Positions 27,110 through 35,176 of a stretch of 47,479 bases of DNA are shown here, piece after piece. The stretch covers positions 69,817-117,295 of the forward strand of contig JAQGPJ010000079.1 of the NCBI GenBank assembly GCA_028293125.1, in the 5' to 3' direction. Position 1 is the first letter of the stretch. Each line of letters begins with the position of its first letter. Below the pieces are notes generated by a model. That model saw nothing but the letters and a program-made list of their open reading frames with translations, was not told where the DNA came from and did no database searches. Position numbers and translations under genes: made by a program. This stretch comes from Verrucomicrobiales bacterium. Lineage in GTDB: Bacteria > Verrucomicrobiota > Verrucomicrobiia > Verrucomicrobiales > V1-33.

Positions 27110-27610
27110 ATGAAAGAATTTGCCTACATCCACGAGGAGGGCACCCTGCCGGAACCGCTCGACCGCATCCCGTTTTTCGAATCCTTCCAGGGCCGCCACC
27201 TCAATGACATCCTGTACTCCAGCTATTTCATCCAAGCGGATCCAGGTGACGTCATCATCCGCGAGGGTCAGGATGACTCCCGTATTTTCATCCTGCTGAC
27301 GGGCAATCTGGAGGTCAGCAAGCAGGGTGAGCCCTTGGCTGAACTGAAGTCCGCCGGGGAGATTTTCGGGGAGCTGTCCGCCGTCACCAATGAAAAGCGC
27401 ACCGCATCCGTCACGGCCCGCAGCAACACCCTGTGCCTGGTGATCGACCAACAGTTCCTGCGCGAAATCAAGCCCGAGGAGGACAACGCCAGCTACTACG
27501 CGGCCCTCTACGGCTTCATTTCCCGCGTTCTCGCCGATCGTCTGAAGAAAGCCTCGGAACTGATTGCCAGACTGGAGAAAGAGATTGAGGATTCCCCGGT
27601 CAAAAAATAG
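27110..27610 (+). CDS. Stand-alone cyclic-nucleotide-binding-domain protein
   Basis: The protein has 166 residues and is one CRP-type effector domain without a helix-turn-helix. The phosphate-binding cassette is present: FGELS at residues 86-90, then RTAS with Arg97-Thr98, matching the family requirement for a phosphate-contacting Arg and a Ser/Thr next to it. The last 40 residues form a helix with an acidic/basic pattern that may be a coiled coil (KASELIARLEKEIEDS). It cannot bind DNA by itself. It lies 24 bp upstream of the PII gene on the same strand, which suggests co-transcription and a link between cyclic-nucleotide and nitrogen or carbon signals. Confidence 0.85.
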   Translation: MKEFAYIHEEGTLPEPLDRIPFFESFQGRHLNDILYSSYFIQADPGDVIIREGQDDSRIFILLTGNLEVSKQGEPLAELKSAGEIFGELSAVTNEKRTASVTARSNTLCLVIDQQFLREIKPEEDNASYYAALYGFISRVLADRLKKASELIARLEKEIEDSPVKK

Positions 27611-27994
<384 letters not shown>

Positions 27995-28030
27995 GAGGGA
28001 GCCACCGCCTGACGGGTTTTCTTTTCCCGA

Positions 28031-28070
28031 CGGGGCCGACAGGGTAGAAATCCCTGCCGCCCCGTTTTGT
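28031..28070 (+). terminator. Intrinsic terminator after glnB
   Basis: The stem CGGGGCCGACAGGG (28031-28044) pairs with CCCTGCCGCCCCG (28052-28064) with one or two mismatches around a seven-base loop, and TTTTGTT follows directly. The site is 36 bases after the glnB stop and before the TPR gene, so it probably ends the two-gene transcript. Confidence 0.8.
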
Positions 28071-28121
28071 TCTGTGTCGTAATGCCGGTGCCGGTGCCGC
28101 CCCGCCGGCCGATCCTTTTCC

Positions 28122-28700
28122 ATGCCTTCGGATTTCACTCCCCGTTCCCCTTTTGAATCCGGGTTCGAGGATGATACCACTTTCAAACCTAAACCCATTT
28201 ACGGCACCGGAGGCGTGGACCAGACTGTTCTTCAGAGTATCCGGATGGAGATCGAGGGCTATCTAGAGCTGGACATGGCAGACTGTGCAGAGGAGGAGCT
28301 CAGTAAACTGCCCTCCTATGTCCAGCGGCAGCCCCTGATGCTGGACGCCTGGCTGGCCCTGCTGATGCAGACCCGGAGATGGGAGGAAGCCTTGGCCACA
28401 GGACTTCAAGGCTGTAAGGCGGCTCCCCTCAATCCGGCGTTTTTTATTCACTCCGCTTTCTGCCTGCATGAGTTGGGCCACACCGGCGAGGCCCACCGGC
28501 TTCTCTCCACCGGCCCGGAGTCCCTTTTGAAGGAGGCGCTTTATCATTACAACACCGCCTGCTATCTCGCGGTGCTGGGCCGTCCCCGTGAGGCCGCCCC
28601 CCACCTTGCCCAGGCGTTCCAACTGGATCCGGGCCTGCGGCAGTTCGCCGAAACCGACCGCGATCTGAAATTCCTGTGGCCAAAACTGCCGGAATTATAA
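28122..28700 (+). CDS. TPR-like helical protein
   Basis: The protein has 192 residues and no signal peptide. The first 40 residues are Pro-rich and polar. They are followed by pairs of helices with TPR-like spacing and consensus residues (WLALLMQTRRWEEALATGLQGCKAAPLNPAFFIHSAFCLHELG, then YHYNTACYLAVLGRPREAAPHLAQAFQLDP in outline). Such domains bind peptides or proteins; no partner can be named. The gene stands alone between the glnB terminator and the convergent methyltransferase gene. Confidence 0.72.
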   Translation: MPSDFTPRSPFESGFEDDTTFKPKPIYGTGGVDQTVLQSIRMEIEGYLELDMADCAEEELSKLPSYVQRQPLMLDAWLALLMQTRRWEEALATGLQGCKAAPLNPAFFIHSAFCLHELGHTGEAHRLLSTGPESLLKEALYHYNTACYLAVLGRPREAAPHLAQAFQLDPGLRQFAETDRDLKFLWPKLPEL

Positions 28701-28842
28701 AGCATGTCTGGAATTTCTGATGCGCCTGTGAAATCAGAGCCGGTCCCATGCCCATGGTGAAGGTGACACCTGTGATCCGGGCGTGCCGGGAGCAGGAACG
28801 CTCCCTGAAAGGGACAATGCATAGGCGCCGGGATCCGCGCAC

Positions 28843-29481
28843 TCATTCCTTGCGGACAACGGTGTAGCTTTTTGGCCATCCAAGCACACGCTCCGTCATG
28901 ATTTCAGAATCTGGAAACATGATTTTCAATTTACGGCGCGAGAGCAGATAAGCCCGTGCATGGTCATGATACTCCTGCAAAGTGGCGCGGTCGGGCCGCA
29001 GCAGCCCCCAAGTAGTGAACCTGAAGCACTTTTCCTGAAGCGGCCTGGGCATAAAGTGATAGAACGGCATCAGCAGATGGGGTTCGATCGGAAACTCCAC
29101 CGCCGGAGTCTGAACCCAGTAACTTTTCCCGACACGCGCCGTTTCCTTCGCAAAACGCATCTGCGGTTCGAAGTCCCCCACATGCTCAATAACCGAATTG
29201 CTGAAAACGATGTCGAAGGACTTGTCAGCATGATCTCTCAGATCACATCCATTGCCTTGGATGGAGGTGAAATTAGGGGGGCAGTCCGGGGGAAGTTTTT
29301 CAGGCCCTTCCAGCCGCAGGATGGTCACCTTGGCGGTGATTCCGGACTCCTTCCAGAATTTATGAAATCCACCCACATCCAAAATAGTCGTCTCCGGAGT
29401 CAAAGGGAATTTTTTAAGAAAAAGCTGCATCCGTTTCCTGCGGAATCCCTTGGCGAGTTGATGTATGGTTAAAGCATTCAT
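28843..29481 (-). CDS. SAM-dependent methyltransferase in a lower-GC stretch
   Basis: From the ATG at 29481 the protein has 212 residues; a TTG four codons earlier is possible. It has TTILDVGG as a variant of SAM motif I (about residues 31-38) and FDIVFSNSVIEHVG (about 89-102), a combination typical of Methyltransf_11/23-type enzymes. The gene has clearly lower GC than the neighbouring genes (about half by eye) and codes a more Lys/Phe-rich protein, so it may have been transferred. These methyltransferases often sit in glycan or surface-polymer clusters, but no such gene is adjacent. Confidence 0.78.
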   Translation of the reverse strand: MNALTIHQLAKGFRRKRMQLFLKKFPLTPETTILDVGGFHKFWKESGITAKVTILRLEGPEKLPPDCPPNFTSIQGNGCDLRDHADKSFDIVFSNSVIEHVGDFEPQMRFAKETARVGKSYWVQTPAVEFPIEPHLLMPFYHFMPRPLQEKCFRFTTWGLLRPDRATLQEYHDHARAYLLSRRKLKIMFPDSEIMTERVLGWPKSYTVVRKE

Positions 29482-30247
29482 ATTGTGTAGCAACTAATTC
29501 CGGACGTGCCTCGGCTGGTCGTTCCCCACTTGGTGGTTTTTGGAAATGCCCATCACCCAACCTGTGATGATTCCGTCACTGTGGGCAGGGCGGCTGATTT
29601 ACGGCTTGGAAGCGCATATGCCTCCGGATGGCATGCAATCCTGCAGATCGGGCTGCCAGGAGCGCTCTGCTTCCCCAAGCGTAAATCGAAGAATTTTTCC
29701 TGCATTCAGCACATTGAATAATAGTAGACAGCGTTGGGGGAAATGATGGATGGGAGACCCCGTTCTCCCGGTCTTTGCCCGGTAGCTTTTTCCAACGCCT
29801 GCCGGGATGCAACGAGTTTTTGGGCGCGGACCGAATTAGTAAAAAAGACATAGGTCCACTGATCCTGCAAGGCTGATGCGGATCATGAAGGAGCGGCCAC
29901 CGGAGCCTTCGGATGTTTCAACGCAGCCAGGAAGTGCGGTGCTGGTGCCGCGGATGCTGATAAGTTGAAATTCAATTCCAGGAATTGGTAAAAAGGCCAT
30001 CATTTTTCGCGTGCTGCACAGTGGGGACTTCTACTTTCCGGCATTGCCGCTTAAGCGGATTCTCGAAACTGCGAATTTTCACTCGCAAGGGCAACGGTGA
30101 AAGTTTAAGCTGCTGAAAATTCCGGACAGGGATCGGCGGGCTCAAGACAGCAGCGGATTTCCCCATCGCAGGAGGGTGGCTGGCTGCCCTGATGTGGACC
30201 GGGCATTTTCCGGTATTTCCGGGTTTTCCCTCTTTCGTGAATCAGTC
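29482..30247. other. Long stretch without a convincing gene
   Basis: About 760 bases between the methyltransferase start and the response-regulator start hold only frames under 92 codons with no recognisable domain. GC is lower than in the flanking genes, as in the methyltransferase next to it. A perfect 12-base palindrome lies within it at 30047-30058. It may be a degraded transferred segment or hold an unrecognised RNA; no tRNA-like arms or terminator are visible to me. Confidence 0.6.
30047..30058. repeat. Perfect 12-bp palindrome
   Basis: CCGCTTAAGCGG reads the same on both strands and lies about 190 bases upstream of the response-regulator gene, inside the gene-poor stretch. It could be an operator. 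Nothing in the sequence shows which protein would bind it. Confidence 0.3.
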
Positions 30248-31684
30248 ATGTCAAAAATCGTAATCGTGGATGATGAGGCACCGATCCTGGACCTGATCGG
30301 TCAGGTCTGCCGCCGGATGGGGCATAATCCGGCAATGTTCGAAACCGGCCGGGAGGGATTGGCGGCTCTGGAGCGGATCCGGCCGGATCTGATGATCGTG
30401 GATCTGCGCATCGGCGATGTGAACGGGCTGGATATCATCCAGCAGTGCCGGGAGGACCACCCGCGCACACAGGTGGTCATGGTCACGGGGTATGGCAGTG
30501 TGGAGACCGCTGTCGAGGCCATGAAGCTGGGGGCTTTCGATTATCTGACCAAACCCTTCGCGCTGGAGGATCTGCAGAAAACCATTACCCGGGCTCTCCA
30601 GGAGGGGGCGGTGGAAGCCGAGGCTCTGGCCGCCGCCTCCCCAGCCACTACCCCGGGCAGCACTCTGCCTGTGGAAGCTGGAGCGGCGCAGGGCCAGGGT
30701 GGAGGTCTGGCACTCGGAGTGCCTACCGGGGAATTCATCGGCGAAAGCCCGCAGATGAAGGAGATTCTGAATCTGGTGCGGAAAATCGCGGACCGGGACA
30801 GTCCGGTGCTGCTGGAGGGCGAGTTCGGCTCCGGCAAGCAGGCCGTGGCCCGCATGCTGCACAACACCAGCCGGCGCCGCGGGGCTCCTTTTAAGGTGCT
30901 GCATTGCAGTTCGTTGCCGGAGAACCTTCTGGACCAGGAGCTGTTCGGAGATGGCAGCGTGACGGCCATCCACACCATTTTCCACCGCGCTGAGGGCGGC
31001 ACGGTGGTGATCGACGAGATCAATGTCATGCCTGTGCGGCTGCAATCCCTGCTGGAGGGGTTTCTGGAGGACTTGAATGCCCGGCGGATGACCGGACAGC
31101 TGCCGCCGGCCTTGGACTTCCGGTTCATTGCCACCTCCAGTGTCTCCCTGGAGCAGCTCGCACGGGAGGGGAAATTCCGCGAGGACCTGTACTACCGCAT
31201 CTCGGTCATTCCCATGACTGTTCCGCCGCTGCGAAGCCGCCGCAGCGACATTGAACCGCTGATCCGGCATTTTCTCCTGCATTACAGTCTCCTGACCCAT
31301 ACCCCAGCTAAGGAAGTGGATCATTACACGGCTAAACTGCTGGAGGATTATCCCTGGCCGGGGAATGTGGGGGAGCTCCGCAACGCCGTGGAGCGGGCTT
31401 GTTCCTTCGCTGATGACGAGCGCATCCGGCCGGCGGATCTTCCCCCCAAAATCACGCGGAAGGTCGAGGTCTCCGACGAGGAGAATCAGGAGCTTAAACA
31501 CCATTTGCCCGTGGGCACGCCTCTGGGAGACTTCATCAAAAAGCAGGAGCGGCTCTTCATCAGGGAAACGCTTAAATTCAATGATGGCTCCCGTGAGAAG
31601 ACCGCCTCCATGCTCGGCATCTCCATCGCCACTCTTTACCGGAAAATGGGGTTGAAGCTGGAGCGGGACAAACTGTTGGGATAA
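30248..31684 (+). CDS. NtrC-type response regulator without the GAFTGA loop
   Basis: From the ATG at 30248 the protein has 478 residues. The receiver domain has D8, D9, the phospho-acceptor D52, and T/K switch residues (VMVTGYG, YLTKPF). A linker follows, then an AAA+ domain with Walker A GEFGSGKQ (about 191-198), ELFG at 231-234, Walker B VVIDEI with D256-E257, and the arginine region FREDLYYRISVIPM. A Fis-type helix-turn-helix ends it (EKTASMLGISIATLYRKMGLKL). In canonical members ELFGHEKGAFTGA lies before Walker B; here the stretch from ELFG to Walker B is six residues shorter and the GAFTGA motif is absent. Such members (for example R. capsulatus NtrC, TyrR) do not work with sigma-54. Walker A and B remain. 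Confidence 0.92.
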   Translation: MSKIVIVDDEAPILDLIGQVCRRMGHNPAMFETGREGLAALERIRPDLMIVDLRIGDVNGLDIIQQCREDHPRTQVVMVTGYGSVETAVEAMKLGAFDYLTKPFALEDLQKTITRALQEGAVEAEALAAASPATTPGSTLPVEAGAAQGQGGGLALGVPTGEFIGESPQMKEILNLVRKIADRDSPVLLEGEFGSGKQAVARMLHNTSRRRGAPFKVLHCSSLPENLLDQELFGDGSVTAIHTIFHRAEGGTVVIDEINVMPVRLQSLLEGFLEDLNARRMTGQLPPALDFRFIATSSVSLEQLAREGKFREDLYYRISVIPMTVPPLRSRRSDIEPLIRHFLLHYSLLTHTPAKEVDHYTAKLLEDYPWPGNVGELRNAVERACSFADDERIRPADLPPKITRKVEVSDEENQELKHHLPVGTPLGDFIKKQERLFIRETLKFNDGSREKTASMLGISIATLYRKMGLKLERDKLLG

Positions 31685-31740
31685 GGCGCGATTTCGCTTT
31701 CCCCCTTTCCACGGGACTTGGAGCAGGTTTTATTGCCGGC

Positions 31741-32184
31741 ATGATGGCTGATTTGGAACACGCACTGCAGCTGGCTGTCCGGGCTCATGCCGGACAGAAG
31801 GACAAAAACGGGGCCGCCTACATTTTCCATCCTATCCGGGTGATGTCGCGCTGTGTGACTCCCGATGCCAAAATCGCCGCGCTGCTGCACGATGTGGTGG
31901 AGGACACTGACATGACGTTTGAACAGCTGGAGCAGGCCGGTTTTTCCGCTGAAGTGATGGCGACGGTGCGGCTGCTCACCCATGAGTCCAGCGTTTCCTA
32001 CGATGATTATGTCACGGCCATCATCACCAATCCCACTGCGGTGGAAGTGAAGCTGGCGGACTTGGAGGACAACTCCAGCATCCAGCGGCTGCAGTCGATG
32101 GACGGGAAAACGGTGGCCAGAATGGAGAAATACATCCGCGCCTGGAACCGACTGGCCGCCGTGCGGAACGCGCAGTCCTCCTGA
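31741..32184 (+). CDS. Single-domain HD phosphohydrolase of the (p)ppGpp-hydrolase type
   Basis: The protein has 147 residues. It has AHAGQKDKNGAAYIFHP (residues about 15-31), ALLHDVVEDTD (about 47-57) and VKLADLEDN, which match the metal-binding His, His-Asp, Glu-Asp and Asn positions of the RelA/SpoT hydrolase domain. There is no synthetase or regulatory domain, so this is a small alarmone hydrolase-like protein (MESH1-like). It could remove (p)ppGpp or another nucleotide. It starts 57 bp after the response regulator on the same strand and may be in the same transcript. Confidence 0.85.
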   Translation: MMADLEHALQLAVRAHAGQKDKNGAAYIFHPIRVMSRCVTPDAKIAALLHDVVEDTDMTFEQLEQAGFSAEVMATVRLLTHESSVSYDDYVTAIITNPTAVEVKLADLEDNSSIQRLQSMDGKTVARMEKYIRAWNRLAAVRNAQSS

Positions 32185-32240
32185 AGCAGCCGTCGCCGCG
32201 GCAGGAATGGAAAGAGGGATGGGGGTCAGGCAGAGGCCGC

Positions 32241-32729
32241 CTAACCGCGCTTCACTGCTGCGCGGCGCAGCAGGCCGTCGGCGGACAGCCAGCCCGGGCC
32301 GCTGATCAGCAGCACCAGATAAATGGCCGCGTACAGCAGATACTTCTCCGCCCGGTCCGGATAGGCCTTGTAGAGAAAGGCCGCCGTGACCGCCGCCGTT
32401 CCCAGCAGGATGGCGCTCACCCGTGTCAGAAGTCCCAGCACCAGAAAGACCGAGCACAGCACCCCGATGGCCACCAGGGTCACGGCGGAGGGCACCGGCC
32501 AGGGAAAGCCCATGGCGCCGAGGGTGGAGGGAAAGGACCAGGAGGTTTTGCGCCAAAGATGGAACCAGGCTCCGTAAGCCTCCCGCCAGCCGTGCCAGCC
32601 CAGCAGGCTCAGCCCGGCGGCCAGCCGGAGCAGGAGAAGGCCGGTGGCGTGCATCAGGGAGGGCAGACCGACAGTGGAGGAGACAGCCGGGGAGGGGCGG
32701 TGGGCGGGGGAGGAGCGGTGATATTCCAT
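32241..32729 (-). CDS. DoxX-family membrane protein
   Basis: From the ATG at 32729 the protein has 162 residues; a later Met (base 32654) would give 137, the more usual DoxX length. Four hydrophobic helices are visible, starting with LLLLRLAAGLSLLGWHGWREAYG, and the pattern of Gly, Trp and Tyr in the second and third (FLVLGLLTRVSAILLG, YLLYAAIYLVLLISGPG) fits the family. DoxX proteins are small quinone-related or respiratory-associated membrane proteins of mixed function. It is on the minus strand after the sigma-factor gene with a gap of about 200 bp. Neither start has a clear ribosome site. Confidence 0.8.
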   Translation of the reverse strand: MEYHRSSPAHRPSPAVSSTVGLPSLMHATGLLLLRLAAGLSLLGWHGWREAYGAWFHLWRKTSWSFPSTLGAMGFPWPVPSAVTLVAIGVLCSVFLVLGLLTRVSAILLGTAAVTAAFLYKAYPDRAEKYLLYAAIYLVLLISGPGWLSADGLLRRAAVKRG

Positions 32730-32929
32730 GACCGGAGGAGATGCCAGGACGGAGGCGTAACGCCCGCAGGGAAGCAGCCCGATGCTTAATTGCAATGCGG
32801 AGCTGCCGGGTGATAGCGGATTGGCCCTGTTCCGTCAGGATGGCATGGGATGCCGGGAAAGCGGACAGTCCCGGCAAGGAAGTCCCCCATGCCGCTCCGG
32901 ATAATGGAGGCCTGTCCAGCCGCCAGGCT

Positions 32930-32954
32930 CCCCATCAGTTGCTGCCTGATGGGG
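32930..32954 (+). terminator. Nine-pair hairpin at the sigma-factor stop codon
   Basis: CCCCATCAG (32930-32938), a seven-base loop and CTGATGGGG (32946-32954) form a perfect stem; on the plus strand it is followed by ATTTTT. It contains the stop codon of the minus-strand sigma-factor gene. As written it would end plus-strand transcripts entering from the antisense of doxX. For the minus-strand gene it lacks a T-run, so it may be a bidirectional or RNA-stability structure. Confidence 0.4.
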
Positions 32955-34887
32955 ATTTTTCCTTCAGCGACTGGTGGGCTGTCGATATTTCCTCAAACAC
33001 AGCCAGGGATTTTTGAAATTGGGGATCGGTCTGATGGGCGGTTTTCCAATCCATGAACTCCTGGGGATTGGCCTGGCTCCAACTGTGAAGCGCCGGGACG
33101 AGCGCTCCCTCACGGATGGTTTCCGGCAGGTTGGCGGCCCAGTTGACGGCTTGGCCCCCATTTTTAGCCGCCCATTGGCTGGCCACTTCAGAGGGGTAAT
33201 GGGAATCCGCCATCCAGGGATCAGAGGCGAATCTCTCCACAAATCCGGCTTTCTTATCCGGCGGAACATTGACCAGGGCATGGTACAGCGACTCAAACCC
33301 TTTCTGCTTCAAAGGAGAAGTGTCGCTCTGATCCAAGGATTGCAGGGAGGCCAGCCAGTTGGCGGCTCCCCCGGCACCCTGATCGATGATCTGCTGGCGG
33401 ACCAGGGATTCCATGAACGGCGCGCGCTCCGCCTCCGGAAACTCATTCAGGCAGCGCCAGGCCCGATCAATATCTTTAAGGGCCAGGCCGCTGATAAGGG
33501 ATTTCGCCAGCTCGTTTTTGGTGTTGCCCTCCTCCTGCGCATTCCACCACCCGATGGCCTTCTCCGGCTCCTCCATGGCCCAGGAGGACATGGCTCCCTG
33601 CTGAGCCCCGGTGGGCGTTCCGGCCCGCGGGTTGTACCAGCGGAAGATACTGTCCATCGTCGCTTCCCCGTCCACTGTCCCGGCGGTGGCCAGGAACAGC
33701 TCATACTCGGGGCCGAACAGCCGGCCCTGCTGGTCCTGTCTGGCGAAACCGGCATTCACCGCCTCATAGTCGCCGGGCTTCAGCTCGTCCATGAAGGCGG
33801 AGAACAGCTTGAGCCGCCGCGCTGGATTCCGCTCGCTCAAAATCGCCTGCGCCCTGTCCGTCAGAGCCGCAGCGCGTTCCGGTCCATTCATACGCTGCCG
33901 CCACTCCGCCTCCTCACCGGACAGGGGCGGCGGGGCCCCCCCGTCGGGCCCGGCATGGGAACCGGTGACGTTTCCGGTCTGTTTTCCGGAAGCCGCGTGA
34001 CCACCCGGCAGCCGGCCGGTGCCCGTTGGGGAACGGAGCGCCGCGCCGCGTCGGGCCTCCGCTTCGGCCTCCATCAGGGCCAGGCGTTTTTCCTGGGAGC
34101 TTAAACGCTGCCATTGCCAAGCCAGAGGCGCGGACATGCAGGCGGCAGTGAGCAGCGCGGTGGTGACTTTTGCATTCATAAGGCCGGGAGTAAGGAATTT
34201 TCCGAGGAGAGGCGCTTTGATGGCGGTGGCGGACACCTGAATGATGGCGGTGGCGACGGCGGCAGCGGCGGACGATGAGGGCTGGAGAGCGCCACCCAGT
34301 CCCGCCGCGAGCATGGCGGAGGACACCGGCATTCCCCTCCGCTTGAGACGCCGCTCCAGCTTCTCCAGAGCCCGCTGGCACTGCTTGCGCACCGCGGCTT
34401 CGCTCCTGTTGAGAGCGGCGGCAATGCCGGCCAGCCCGTGACCTTCATAAAAACGCATCAGCACAATCCGTCGGTCCGTCCCGCTGAGAGCCTGCAGCGC
34501 CTCATCCAAACAAGGCAGGGCCTGATGCAGAGCGGCTTCCGGAGGGGCCGCAGGTGAAAGGGTGTCAGCCAGGGCAGTATAGGCATCCATATGGCGGCGG
34601 CGGGTGAATTCACGGCGCAGGGCGCTGCTGGTCTCGCACCACGTGCAGTGATGCAGCCATGGGGCGAGGGTGGGGCTGGCGTTCAGAGCGCCGGCCTTCC
34701 GGGCGGTGAGAATGAAAACGGTCTGGGCCACATCATCCGCCAGCTGCGGATTGCCGGTCCGGCGCAGAGCCACACCCCGCACCAGGTCCATGTATTTCGC
34801 CACCAGCCGCCGGAAAGACTCCTCACAGCGGTCCCGGCTCCAGGCGCGGAGCAAATCGGAGTCGGAGCTGGGAGAATCCAGAGTCAT
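32935..34887 (-). CDS. ECF sigma factor fused to a membrane helix and long C-terminal region
   Basis: The protein has 650 residues. Region sigma2 is at about residues 22-68 (RRLVAKYMDLVRGVALRRTG, then DDVAQTVFILTARKAG) and sigma4 at about 125-185 (TDRRIVLMRFYEGHGLAGIAAALNRSEAAVRKQ). A hydrophobic membrane helix lies near 237-258, then a short coiled-coil-like stretch, a Gly/Pro-rich linker to about 340, and a helical C-terminal region of about 300 residues with no recognised domain. Extended ECF sigma factors of this kind are known in planctomycetes and verrucomicrobia; the C-terminal part may be an outside sensor or anchor. The membrane helix predicts that the sigma factor is tethered and must be freed or acts at the membrane. 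No separate anti-sigma gene is adjacent. Confidence 0.9.
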   Translation of the reverse strand: MTLDSPSSDSDLLRAWSRDRCEESFRRLVAKYMDLVRGVALRRTGNPQLADDVAQTVFILTARKAGALNASPTLAPWLHHCTWCETSSALRREFTRRRHMDAYTALADTLSPAAPPEAALHQALPCLDEALQALSGTDRRIVLMRFYEGHGLAGIAAALNRSEAAVRKQCQRALEKLERRLKRRGMPVSSAMLAAGLGGALQPSSSAAAAVATAIIQVSATAIKAPLLGKFLTPGLMNAKVTTALLTAACMSAPLAWQWQRLSSQEKRLALMEAEAEARRGAALRSPTGTGRLPGGHAASGKQTGNVTGSHAGPDGGAPPPLSGEEAEWRQRMNGPERAAALTDRAQAILSERNPARRLKLFSAFMDELKPGDYEAVNAGFARQDQQGRLFGPEYELFLATAGTVDGEATMDSIFRWYNPRAGTPTGAQQGAMSSWAMEEPEKAIGWWNAQEEGNTKNELAKSLISGLALKDIDRAWRCLNEFPEAERAPFMESLVRQQIIDQGAGGAANWLASLQSLDQSDTSPLKQKGFESLYHALVNVPPDKKAGFVERFASDPWMADSHYPSEVASQWAAKNGGQAVNWAANLPETIREGALVPALHSWSQANPQEFMDWKTAHQTDPQFQKSLAVFEEISTAHQSLKEKSPSGSN

Positions 34888-35176
34888 TCATTTCCTCCAC
34901 CGCTGTGGGCGGCGGTTCGGGGGACAAAAAATATTCCGCTGGCCAAGGAATGGGAAAAAGATGAGGCAATCCCTGACTGATGAGGACGGGGTTTATGATA
35001 TCATGACCGGCCTCGCGGAGCACAGAATAACCAGGACTGGATCAGCGGATATTCTGCGGGGAATGTTTGGCCAGGGATAGCCTGCGCTGTTCATCCGAAA
35101 GGCCAGGGTTCATACCGGAGTTTTCATGAATGTCCTGCTTGCCACAGGGAATGGGTTCAGGTGTGATGGCGGACGT

